Origin: an uncultured beta proteobacterium
GTDB taxonomy: Bacteria > Pseudomonadota > Gammaproteobacteria > Burkholderiales > Burkholderiaceae_C
Direction of reading: 5' to 3'
DNA length: 6,841 nt
NCBI GenBank assembly: GCA_903928325.1
Contig: CAIYQF010000317.1
Coordinates: 1 to 6,841 of the forward strand
Shown here: positions 1-5,112 of the stretch, one piece after another
Position numbering within the stretch: the stretch's first letter is position 1
How the letters are laid out: each line of letters starts with the position of its first letter
Notes under the pieces: model-generated
Told to the model about the DNA's origin: nothing
What the model saw: only the letters and a program-made list of their open reading frames with translations
Database searches by the model: none
Made by a program: the position numbers and the translations under genes

Positions 1-1358
1 ACCTGACGGACTTTGCCAGCGATGTGGTGATGATCGTTATGACCGCCATTATTTTGTTTTCGATGAATCCGTATCTGGCGCTCATCACGTTGGTGCCGCT
101 GCCCTTTATCGGTTGGATGATTCACTTTGTGCGCTATCGCCTGCGCACCGGTTTCGAGAAGATCGACCGCGTATGGGGCGAGGTGACCAACGTGCTGGCC
201 GACACCATTCCGGGCATTCGCGTGGTCAAGGCCTTTGCGCAAGAGCAGCGCGAGGCCACGCGCTTTCGCGATGCCAATCGGCATAACCTGCTGGTCAACG
301 ACCGCATCAACCGCATCTGGTCGCTGTTTTCGCCCAGCGTCTCGCTGTTGACCGAGATGGGCCTGCTGGTGGTCTGGGGTTTTGGCATCTGGCAGGTGTC
401 CAAGGGCGAAATCACCGTAGGCATGCTGCTGGCGGCCATTGCTTATATCGGGCGCTTTTACGGGCGGCTTGATTCCATGAGCCGCATCGTGTCGGTCACC
501 CAAAAGTCGGCCTCGGCGGCCAAGCGCATTTTTGACATCTTGGACCATGTGTCTAGCGTGCCCGAGCCGCAAAATCCGGTGCATGTGGACCGGGTGCAAG
601 GCCGCATTGAGCTGCGCGAGGTGGGCTTTCGCTACGGCAACCGGGCGGTGAACCGGGGTATCAATCTGAAAATCGCGCCCGGCGAGATGATTGGCTTGGT
701 CGGCCACAGCGGCTCGGGCAAGAGCACGCTGGTCAACCTGATTTGCCGGTTTTACGACGTGTCCGAGGGCGCCATTTTGGTGGACGGCGTGGACATTCGC
801 TCGTACGCGATTGCCGACTTCCGGCGCAACATTGGGCTGGTGCTGCAAGAGCCGTTTTTGTTCTTTGGCACCATTGCCGAGAACATTGCGTACGGCAAGC
901 CCGAGGCCACGCGCAGCGAGATCGTGGCCGCCGCGCGCGCTGCGCATGCGCACGAGTTCATCTTGCGCCTGCCCCAGGGCTACGACTCCATGGTGGGTGA
1001 ACGCGGCCAGGGCCTCTCGGGCGGTGAGCGCCAGCGCATCTCGATTGCGCGCGCGCTGCTGATTGACCCGCGCATCCTGATACTGGATGAGGCCACCAGC
1101 TCGGTGGACTCCGAGACCGAAAAAGAAATCCAAAAAGCGCTTGAGAACCTGGTGCAAGGCCGCACCACCATCGCCATTGCCCACCGCCTGTCCACCCTGC
1201 ACCGCGCCGACCGCCTGGTGGTGCTGGACCGGGGGCGTGTGGTGGAGGAGGGCACGCACGATGCGCTCATGGCCCAAGAGGGCTCATATTTCAACCTGTA
1301 CCAGGCCCAGGCGCGCAACGCCGAGTCGGTCTTGGCCTCGGAAGGCAGCGAATCATGA
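1..1358 (+). CDS. ABC exporter, fused membrane and ATPase domains (5' end missing)
   Basis: This is the C-terminal 452 residues of an ABC-type exporter subunit; the frame is open to the left edge (first whole codon at base 3), so the true start lies outside. The visible membrane domain has two hydrophobic stretches early (bases about 24-150) and two later (about 345-470), matching the last four helices of a six-helix exporter; about two helices are missing. The ATPase domain is complete: Walker A GHSGSGKST (702-728), Q-loop glutamine (846-848), signature LSGGERQR (1014-1037), Walker B with ILDEATSSVD (from 1071) and H-loop histidine (1182-1184). All catalytic residues are intact, so it should hydrolyse ATP. 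The substrate cannot be read from this fragment. It overlaps the DUF1854 gene by 4 nt, implying one operon. From memory, exporter/DUF1854 pairs in Burkholderiales are annotated as cyanophycin-metabolism-associated; MsbA-like lipid export is the generic alternative. Confidence 0.93.
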   Translation, partial: LTDFASDVVMIVMTAIILFSMNPYLALITLVPLPFIGWMIHFVRYRLRTGFEKIDRVWGEVTNVLADTIPGIRVVKAFAQEQREATRFRDANRHNLLVNDRINRIWSLFSPSVSLLTEMGLLVVWGFGIWQVSKGEITVGMLLAAIAYIGRFYGRLDSMSRIVSVTQKSASAAKRIFDILDHVSSVPEPQNPVHVDRVQGRIELREVGFRYGNRAVNRGINLKIAPGEMIGLVGHSGSGKSTLVNLICRFYDVSEGAILVDGVDIRSYAIADFRRNIGLVLQEPFLFFGTIAENIAYGKPEATRSEIVAAARAAHAHEFILRLPQGYDSMVGERGQGLSGGERQRISIARALLIDPRILILDEATSSVDSETEKEIQKALENLVQGRTTIAIAHRLSTLHRADRLVVLDRGRVVEEGTHDALMAQEGSYFNLYQAQARNAESVLASEGSES

Positions 1359-1873
1359 AGCACGCTCTTGTCGCAAGCGCTGCCGCATCTGCCACGCCCG
1401 CCGTGCTTGAGGCCTTCAGTTTGGAACGCACGCCCTTCGGCAAACTGGTGCTTACCAAGGCCCAAGGCCAGCGCTTTGAGGGCGTGGTGCCGGTGCGGGC
1501 ATTCCCCATCCAGGCGCCCGAAGAAGGCGTTTCGGTGCTGGACACCGACGGCCACGAGGTGGCCTGGGTGCCAAACCTGGCCGACCTATCCCCGCACTCC
1601 CAAGACCTGCTGCGCCAAGCGCTGGCCCTGCGCGAATTCATGCCCGTGGTTGCGCGCATCGTGTCAGTGAGCGGCTTTTCCACACCCTGCACCTGGCGCG
1701 TAGAAACCGACAGGGGTGCCTGCGAATTTGTGCTGCGTGGCGACGAAGACATTCGCCGCGTGGGCACCGAGCTCGGCCTGCTGATCGCCGATGCCCACGG
1801 CATCCACTACCTGGTGCGCGACCAGTTGGCGTTGGACGCGCACAGCAAAAAAATACTGGACCGGTTTTTGTAG
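1355..1873 (+). CDS. DUF1854 family protein, partner of the ABC exporter
   Basis: A 172-residue soluble protein with no signal peptide or membrane segment. It matches the DUF1854 pattern as I recall it: an N-terminal F-x-L-x-R segment, a VVPVRAFPIQAPEEG block near residues 44-58, REFMPVVARI near 93-102, a W-R-V-E-T-D-R-G strand near 114-121, and a C-terminal LIADAHGIHYLV plus LDAHSKKILDRFL end. The ATG sits in an ATGA overlap with the stop of the exporter gene, and a GGAAGG Shine-Dalgarno-like stretch (1340-1345) lies 9 nt upstream, so this start is well supported and translation is probably coupled. The family has no known biochemical role. The tight pairing suggests that it acts with, or regulates, the transporter. 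The cyanophycin link comes from remembered genome annotation, not from anything visible here. Confidence 0.88.
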   Translation: MKHALVASAAASATPAVLEAFSLERTPFGKLVLTKAQGQRFEGVVPVRAFPIQAPEEGVSVLDTDGHEVAWVPNLADLSPHSQDLLRQALALREFMPVVARIVSVSGFSTPCTWRVETDRGACEFVLRGDEDIRRVGTELGLLIADAHGIHYLVRDQLALDAHSKKILDRFL

Positions 1874-1940
1874 TGCCTGGCTTTACCTAAGTTTACGGAC
1901 GTCCCCCACGGCGCTTGGGCACGCCCAACCATAATGCCGC

Positions 1941-2441
1941 ATGACCCCATTCCATCCTCCCAGCGCTGACGCCAAACCTCCCGCCCCCGCCCGCCCACGT
2001 GGCGGCTGGGTGGATGCACTTTGGCACTGGCGCACCGTGCTCGTGCTGTTTTATGGCGGTATTGCGGTGGTCTTTGTCGGCTTCGCTGGCTCCATCGCCA
2101 TGAACGCCTTGCGCAACCACGGCCTGGTGCCGCCGCCTAGCACCCTGGCGCGCTACGACTGCACCGGCGCCAACGCGCCACTTGTGTTTATGTATCTTCA
2201 TGGCACCGAGCGGGTCAAAATCAGCACGGCCACGGGCGTGCTTGAGGGCACGCTGCTTAACAACCAGTTGGACTGGGGCAGTTTTGGCAGCGACGCCAGC
2301 CAGATTGGCTTTGTGCCCCCCACAGGCATCAGCGACGAAGACGCCCAAGCCCTCACCTTGCAAGGGCCGGGCGCATTCACCATGCGCTGCACCCGGACTG
2401 CACCCGCCAGCGTTGCGGCCCCCGCCAAGCAATCGCAGTGA
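1941..2441 (+). CDS. Single-pass membrane protein with unidentified periplasmic domain
   Basis: A 166-residue protein I do not recognise with certainty. It has a proline-rich, basic N-terminus (residues 1-31), one membrane helix (about 33-56, TVLVLFYGGIAVVFVGFAG) and a C-terminal domain of about 100 residues that should be periplasmic. That domain holds the only two cysteines, C74 and C150, which could form a disulfide. The layout, Y-x-C at the domain start, short beta-like strands and a C near the end, resembles MliC-type lysozyme inhibitors, but the similarity is weak and this is only a hypothesis. The start ATG has no visible Shine-Dalgarno sequence, so initiation may be leaderless or begin at the GTG near 2010. 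The last bases overlap the start of the next gene (GTGA), so the two are probably translated together. Confidence 0.75.
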   Translation: MTPFHPPSADAKPPAPARPRGGWVDALWHWRTVLVLFYGGIAVVFVGFAGSIAMNALRNHGLVPPPSTLARYDCTGANAPLVFMYLHGTERVKISTATGVLEGTLLNNQLDWGSFGSDASQIGFVPPTGISDEDAQALTLQGPGAFTMRCTRTAPASVAAPAKQSQ

Positions 2442-2911
2442 CCGGCACCCGAACGCCTCGCTGGCTGGCATTGGGCCAGGCCGTGTTGCTGGTGTGCGCG
2501 CTACCGGGCTGCGTGCGCGAGGTCAAAGACACCCACCCCGACCTGGTGCTGACCAAGCGCAAAGTGCTGTTTAAGCACATGAACCGCGCCTTGGAACCCA
2601 TCGGCCTGGTGGCCAACGAGCGCAATGCGTACAACAAGGACGAATTTTTGGCCTACGTGGACGAGCTGCAAAAGCTCTCCAGCAAGCCCTGGGCCTACTT
2701 TCCGCCTGACGGCAACTACCCGCCCACGCGCGCCAAGCCCGCTGTCTGGTCGCAGCCCGCAGACTTTGAGGCAGCACAAAAGCAATACCAGGCCGTGGTA
2801 GCCCAGCTCGCCCAAGCGGCGCAGGTGGGTGATCTAGAAAAAATCAAGCCCGCTGTGGTGGATGTGACCAACAGCTGCAAAAGCTGCCACAAAAAATTCC
2901 GCTTCGACTAG
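2438..2911 (+). CDS. Exported cytochrome c'-like (class II) monohaem protein
   Basis: A 157-residue exported haem protein. Residues 1-25 form a signal peptide ending in ALPGC; C25 could be lipid-modified, although proline at position -2 is unusual for a lipobox, so plain Sec cleavage is possible. The haem-binding motif CKSCH (C147, C150, H151) lies at the extreme C-terminus and is followed by KKFR. This placement and the C-x-x-C-H-x-x-F-R form are typical of cytochrome c'/c-556 four-helix bundles. The FPP, TRAKPAVW and DFEAAQKQY blocks (about 88-117) also fit that family. The segment KRKVLFKHM (40-48) is where the sixth ligand of this family would sit; M48 could be that ligand in a low-spin c-556-like form. 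Family members carry electrons or bind NO/CO; which applies here is not visible. The GTG start overlaps the upstream stop by 4 nt. Confidence 0.88.
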   Translation: MTGTRTPRWLALGQAVLLVCALPGCVREVKDTHPDLVLTKRKVLFKHMNRALEPIGLVANERNAYNKDEFLAYVDELQKLSSKPWAYFPPDGNYPPTRAKPAVWSQPADFEAAQKQYQAVVAQLAQAAQVGDLEKIKPAVVDVTNSCKSCHKKFRFD

Positions 2912-2935
2912 GGCCCTGTCCCTGCATGCCAGCGG

Positions 2936-3247
2936 TTAAAACTTCAGCTTGCCGGTGAGCATGTCAAACCACATGCGCCAGTCCCCCATTAGGCTAAACA
3001 GCGGGTATTGGAAAGTGGCCGGCTTGTTGTGCTCAAAAAAGAAGTGCCCCACCCACGCAAACGCGTAGCCCTGCGCCAGCGCCACCAGCACCAGCCAGCC
3101 CATCTGCGCGGTGAGCGCCAGCGCCAGCAATACCGCCGCAATGGTGGTGCCCACAAAGTGCAACCGCCGTGAAACCGGGTGTGCGTGCTCGCCCAGGTAA
3201 AAGGGATAAAAGTCGGCAAAGCGGGTGAAGCGCTCTTCGGTGTCCAT
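2936..3247 (-). CDS. DUF962 / Mpo1-like small membrane protein
   Basis: A complete 103-residue protein of the DUF962 (YGL010w/Mpo1-like) family. Family marks seen are HAHPVSRRLHFVG (H21, H23, H30) before the first membrane stretch, and WVGHFFFEHNKPATFQYPLFSL (H68, H73) after the second; two hydrophobic segments lie between (about 31-50 and 51-67). Yeast Mpo1 is an Fe(II)-dependent dioxygenase that shortens 2-hydroxy fatty acids, and its conserved histidines are thought to bind iron. The same set appears retained here, but the role in bacteria is not established. The ATG is preceded by AGGAG (complement of 3254-3258) at 6 nt spacing, so the start is secure. The gene is divergent from the glycine riboswitch/gcv operon and convergent with the cytochrome c' gene, with only 24 nt between their stop codons. 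Confidence 0.9.
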   Translation of the reverse strand: MDTEERFTRFADFYPFYLGEHAHPVSRRLHFVGTTIAAVLLALALTAQMGWLVLVALAQGYAFAWVGHFFFEHNKPATFQYPLFSLMGDWRMWFDMLTGKLKF

Positions 3248-3253
3248 GCGGGG

Positions 3254-3258
3254 CTCCT
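3254..3258 (-). promoter_or_regulatory. Ribosome binding site of the DUF962 gene
   Basis: The complement reads AGGAG, 6 nt before the ATG whose first base is 3247. It fixes the start of the minus-strand gene. Confidence 0.8.
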
Positions 3259-3270
3259 GGGTGTTGGGGT

Positions 3271-3289
3271 GCGCGCAATGGTAGCGCGC
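3271..3289. repeat. GCGCGC inverted repeat in the divergent intergenic region
   Basis: GCGCGC (3271-3276) and GCGCGC (3284-3289) flank the 7-nt spacer AATGGTA. The pair lies between the start of the DUF962 gene and the proposed -10 box of the gcv operon, where a -35 element or operator would sit. It could be a protein-binding site or a hairpin in the DUF962 leader. No factor can be named from the sequence. Confidence 0.4.
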
Positions 3290-3296
3290 CTAGGAC

Positions 3297-3302
3297 TAGA
3301 AT
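3297..3302 (+). promoter_or_regulatory. Putative -10 box of the gcv operon (TAGAAT)
   Basis: TAGAAT matches the sigma-70 -10 consensus at five of six positions. It would start transcription near 3308-3310, exactly where helix P1 of the first glycine aptamer begins. No good -35 hexamer is visible at 16-18 nt spacing, so this is a candidate only; a transcription factor could replace the -35 contact. Confidence 0.45.
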
Positions 3303-3309
3303 GGGTGCG

Positions 3310-3363
3310 TCAGGAGAGAGTCGCAAGACCGCCGAAGGCTGAACGCTCAGGCAAAAGGACTGA
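3310..3363 (+). promoter_or_regulatory. Glycine aptamer 1
   Basis: P1 can be traced as TCAG (3310-3313) with CTGA (3360-3363). A short hairpin GTC-GCAA-GAC (3320-3329) carries a GNRA tetraloop. The core reads GCCGAAGG (3331-3338), then GCTCAGGCAAAAGGAC (3345-3360). At 54 nt it is clearly smaller than aptamer 2. Confidence 0.9.
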
Positions 3364-3372
3364 CTTGTTATT

Positions 3373-3467
3373 CTGTTGGAGAGAGGCGGTCCCTTAATGC
3401 CGCCCACCGAAGGGGCAATGCGCTACGGTTTTGTGGCGTTGAATCTCTCAGGTAAAGCGGACAACAG
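3373..3467 (+). promoter_or_regulatory. Glycine aptamer 2
   Basis: P1 is CTGTTG (3373-3378) paired with CAACAG (3462-3467). P2 is GAGAG (3379-3383) with CTCTC (3445-3449). One hairpin is GGCGG (3385-3389) with CCGCC (3400-3404). The other is CGCTAC (3421-3426) with GTGGCG (3433-3438). The core CACCGAAGGGGCAA (3405-3418) and CTCAGGTAAAGCGGAC (3447-3462) match the family. All helices are intact. Confidence 0.93.
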
Positions 3468-3514
3468 GGTTACCGGCCTGCAGCGTGTGGGGCCGATTGC
3501 CTTGGAGTCCCGCT
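3456..3514 (+). promoter_or_regulatory. Candidate riboswitch expression platform over the gcvT start
   Basis: AGCGGAC (3456-3462), part of the aptamer 2 core and P1 edge, can pair with GTCCCGCT (3507-3514) with one bulged C. This would cover the last base of the Shine-Dalgarno and run up to the GTG start codon. The enclosed loop contains its own hairpin, CGGCC (3474-3478) with GGCCG (3491-3495). Glycine binding would hold the GGAC in the aptamer and free the start site, giving ON behaviour. The pairing is seen in the sequence; the mechanism is inference. Confidence 0.4.
3504..3507 (+). promoter_or_regulatory. Ribosome binding site deciding the gcvT start
   Basis: GGAG lies 7 nt before GTG at 3515. 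An upstream in-frame GTG at 3485 has no such site and would add ten residues unlike GcvT, so 3515 is preferred. Confidence 0.8.
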
Positions 3515-4633
3515 GTGCCAGACACCCCCCTTCTTCACACCCCCCTGCACGCATTGCACCTGGAGCTTGGCGCCCGCATGGTGCCCTTTGCCGGCTACAG
3601 CATGCCGGTGCAGTACCCGCAAGGCCTGATCGCGGAGCACCGCCATACGCGCAGCCAGGCCGGCTTGTTTGACGTGTCCCACATGGGTCAGCTCACCCTG
3701 TCGGGGCCACAGGCCAGCTTGGCGCTGGAGTCGCTCATTCCAATGGATGTGCTGGGCTTGGGCTTGGGGCGCCAGCGCTACGGATTGCTGCTGAACGACG
3801 ATGGCGGCGTCCTGGATGATTTGATGTTCACCCGCTGCGCAGACCACCTGTTGCTGGTGGTCAATGGCGTATGCAAGGCCGCTGACTTGGCGTACCTGCA
3901 GGCCCGCATCGGGCAGCGCTGCCGCATCACGCCGCTGGACACACACGCCCTGTTGGCTTTGCAAGGCCCGGCGGCGGCAACAGCCCTGGAGCGTGTGGTG
4001 CCAGGCGTGTCCACCTTGGTTTTTATGTCGGGTAGCGACTTTGCGTGGGCCGGCCACGCGCTGTTTATCACGCGCAGCGGCTACACAGGAGAAGACGGGT
4101 TTGAAATCTCGGTGCCCCAGGCCGGTGCAGATGCATTGGCGCGCGCTTTGTTGGCGCAGCCCGAGGTGCTGCCCATCGGCCTGGGTGCGCGCAACTCGCT
4201 GCGGCTCGAAGCCGGTTTGTGCCTGTACGGCAACGAGCTGGACGCGCAGACCACACCCGCCCAGGCGCAACTGCTGTGGGCCGTTCAGAAGGTGCGGCGC
4301 ACGGGCGGCGCACGGGCGGGTGGATTCCCTGGCGCCCAGCGGGTTTTGCGCGAAATCGAGCACGGTTGCGAGCGCCAGCGCGTGGGTCTGCTGGCGCTGG
4401 AGCGGGTGCCAGTGCGCGAACACACGGCTTTGCAGGACGCGGCGGGCCAAGCAATTGGCGAGGTCAGCAGCGGATTGCTTGGCCCGAGTGTGGACCGCGC
4501 TATCGCCATGGGCTGCGTCGATCACCGCCACGCGGACGTGGGTACCCAGTTGGTAGCCATGGTGCGCGGCAAACCCGTTCCCATGCAGGTGTGCGCCCTG
4601 CCGTTTGTGCCGCACCGCTACCACCGTGGTTGA
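3515..4633 (+). CDS. gcvT: Aminomethyltransferase, glycine cleavage system T protein
   Basis: T protein of the cytoplasmic glycine cleavage system: it releases ammonia from the aminomethyl group carried on GcvH lipoate and makes 5,10-methylene-tetrahydrofolate. It has 372 residues, normal for the family. Marks seen: HALHLELGARMVPFAGYSMPVQY (13-34), LFDVSHMGQ (51-59), LNDDGGVLDDLMFT (93-106) with the catalytic-type aspartate at D101, GYTGEDGFEIS (189-199), GLGARNSLRLEAG (222-234), and a C-terminal domain with KVRRTGGARAGGFPG (259-273). Two substitutions stand out: N227 where ARDSLRLEAG is usual, and Q250 in TTPAQAQ where TTPVE is common. The GTG start is set by GGAG at 3504-3507. It is the first gene behind the glycine riboswitch and is followed 50 nt later by gcvH. 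Confidence 0.96.
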   Translation: MPDTPLLHTPLHALHLELGARMVPFAGYSMPVQYPQGLIAEHRHTRSQAGLFDVSHMGQLTLSGPQASLALESLIPMDVLGLGLGRQRYGLLLNDDGGVLDDLMFTRCADHLLLVVNGVCKAADLAYLQARIGQRCRITPLDTHALLALQGPAAATALERVVPGVSTLVFMSGSDFAWAGHALFITRSGYTGEDGFEISVPQAGADALARALLAQPEVLPIGLGARNSLRLEAGLCLYGNELDAQTTPAQAQLLWAVQKVRRTGGARAGGFPGAQRVLREIEHGCERQRVGLLALERVPVREHTALQDAAGQAIGEVSSGLLGPSVDRAIAMGCVDHRHADVGTQLVAMVRGKPVPMQVCALPFVPHRYHRG

Positions 4634-4673
4634 GCGAGTCGGTTTCAGTTTCCCCTTTGTTTTACTTACCTCT

Positions 4674-4678
4674 AGGAG
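4674..4678 (+). promoter_or_regulatory. Ribosome binding site of gcvH
   Basis: AGGAG stands 5 nt before the ATG at 4684. It shows that gcvH starts there, although the same frame is open far upstream inside gcvT. Confidence 0.8.
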
Positions 4679-4683
4679 ATCAC

Positions 4684-5049
4684 ATGGCACTCAAATACAC
4701 CGCCGAGCATGAATGGATTTTGGCCGACCAGGGCGTGGCCACGGTGGGCATTACGCACCACGCACAAGACGCCTTGGGCGACGTGGTGTTCGTTGAATTG
4801 CCCGAAGTGGGCGCGCACTTTGGCCAGGGCGACGTCACCGGCGTGGTCGAGTCGGTGAAGGCCGCAGCAGACGTGTACATGCCGGTGTCAGGCGAAATCG
4901 TCGCTGTCAACGACGCCTTGCGCGATGCACCGGCCCTGGCCAATACCGACCCGCTGGGGGCGGGCTGGTTTTTCAAAGTCAAGCTCAGCGAGCCAGCGCA
5001 GCTCGATGCCTTGATGGACGAAACCGCCTACGGCGATTTTGCTAAATAA
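4684..5049 (+). CDS. gcvH: Glycine cleavage system H protein (lipoyl carrier)
   Basis: A 121-residue H protein, the mobile lipoyl carrier that shuttles the aminomethyl group from GcvP to GcvT and returns reduced lipoamide to the L protein. The lipoylation site is intact: GVVESVKAAADVYMP, with K59 as the modified lysine. Other family marks are YTAEHEWI (5-12), VGITHHAQDALGDVVFVELPEVG (21-43), SGEIVAVNDAL near 69-79, and NTDPLGAGWFFKVKL near 87-101. The length is normal. The gene is complete, with a strong Shine-Dalgarno. It lies 50 nt after gcvT and 63 nt before gcvP, all on one strand, so the three are probably co-transcribed. Lipoylation requires LipB/LipA or LplA, not present in this window. 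Confidence 0.97.
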   Translation: MALKYTAEHEWILADQGVATVGITHHAQDALGDVVFVELPEVGAHFGQGDVTGVVESVKAAADVYMPVSGEIVAVNDALRDAPALANTDPLGAGWFFKVKLSEPAQLDALMDETAYGDFAK

Positions 5050-5063
5050 GCCCACCGCCACCT

Positions 5064-5097
5064 GTTGCGCCGCTGCCGCCATGGCCGCGCGCGCAAC
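5064..5097 (+). repeat. Hairpin between gcvH and gcvP
   Basis: GTTGCGC (5064-5070) pairs perfectly with GCGCAAC (5091-5097). Three more pairs (5071-5073 with 5087-5089) are possible past a bulged C. It lies wholly between the gcvH stop and the gcvP ribosome binding site. No T-run follows, so it is not a standard terminator; it may affect transcript stability or gcvP translation. Confidence 0.5.
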
Positions 5098-5102
5098 CCA
5101 CC

Positions 5103-5106
5103 GGAG
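5103..5106 (+). promoter_or_regulatory. Ribosome binding site of gcvP
   Basis: GGAG lies 6 nt before the ATG at 5113 and just 3' of the intergenic hairpin. It supports the chosen gcvP start. Confidence 0.75.
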
Positions 5107-5112
5107 AATCTG

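Larger units (their letters stand above)
3310..3467 (+). promoter_or_regulatory. Tandem glycine riboswitch upstream of gcvT
   Basis: Two consecutive glycine aptamers lie in the leader of gcvT. Both carry the class signature: a purine-rich GGAGAG 5' strand, a CCGAAGG core, then CTCAGG-CAAA or CTCAGG-TAAA followed by GGAC. Glycine riboswitches in front of gcvT are known to raise expression when glycine is abundant, so that cells degrade the excess. Here the element ends 47 nt before the gcvT start, with no gene between. No poly-U terminator follows, which points to control of translation initiation rather than transcription termination. Confidence 0.96.

Noticed and set aside
980..1555. Minus-strand frame of 191 codons across the ABC/DUF1854 junction
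   Set aside because: Both plus-strand genes are well supported there and the antisense product looks like no protein family.
1915..1928. TTGGG-CACG-CCCAA as a terminator after the DUF1854 gene
   Set aside because: The stem is only 5 bp and no T-run follows, so it cannot be called an intrinsic terminator.
2912..2935. Bidirectional terminator between the convergent cytochrome and DUF962 genes
   Set aside because: The 24-nt gap holds no stem longer than a short palindrome (GCATGC) and no T-run on either strand.
3485..3514. Earlier GTG start for gcvT
   Set aside because: There is no Shine-Dalgarno before it, the ten added residues do not resemble GcvT N-termini, and GTG 3515 has GGAG at the right distance.
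3376..3672. Open frame running through aptamer 2 into gcvT
   Set aside because: It crosses a structured riboswitch and then overlaps gcvT out of frame; no ribosome site or family similarity supports it.
4295..4316. Perfect tandem 11-bp repeat CGGCGCACGGG in gcvT
   Set aside because: It encodes part of RRTGGARAGG, a block I recall as standard in betaproteobacterial GcvT, so it reflects conserved coding sequence rather than a recent duplication.
4219..4683. Upstream extension of gcvH by 155 codons
   Set aside because: The frame happens to stay open through the end of gcvT, but the extension is Arg/Ala/Gly-rich shadow sequence, and AGGAG at 4674-4678 marks the real start at 4684.
3470..4690. 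Long minus-strand open frame of 406 codons opposite gcvT
   Set aside because: It is the antisense of a fully recognisable gcvT. Its product is His/Gln/Arg-rich and has no family marks, as expected from GC-rich third-position bias.
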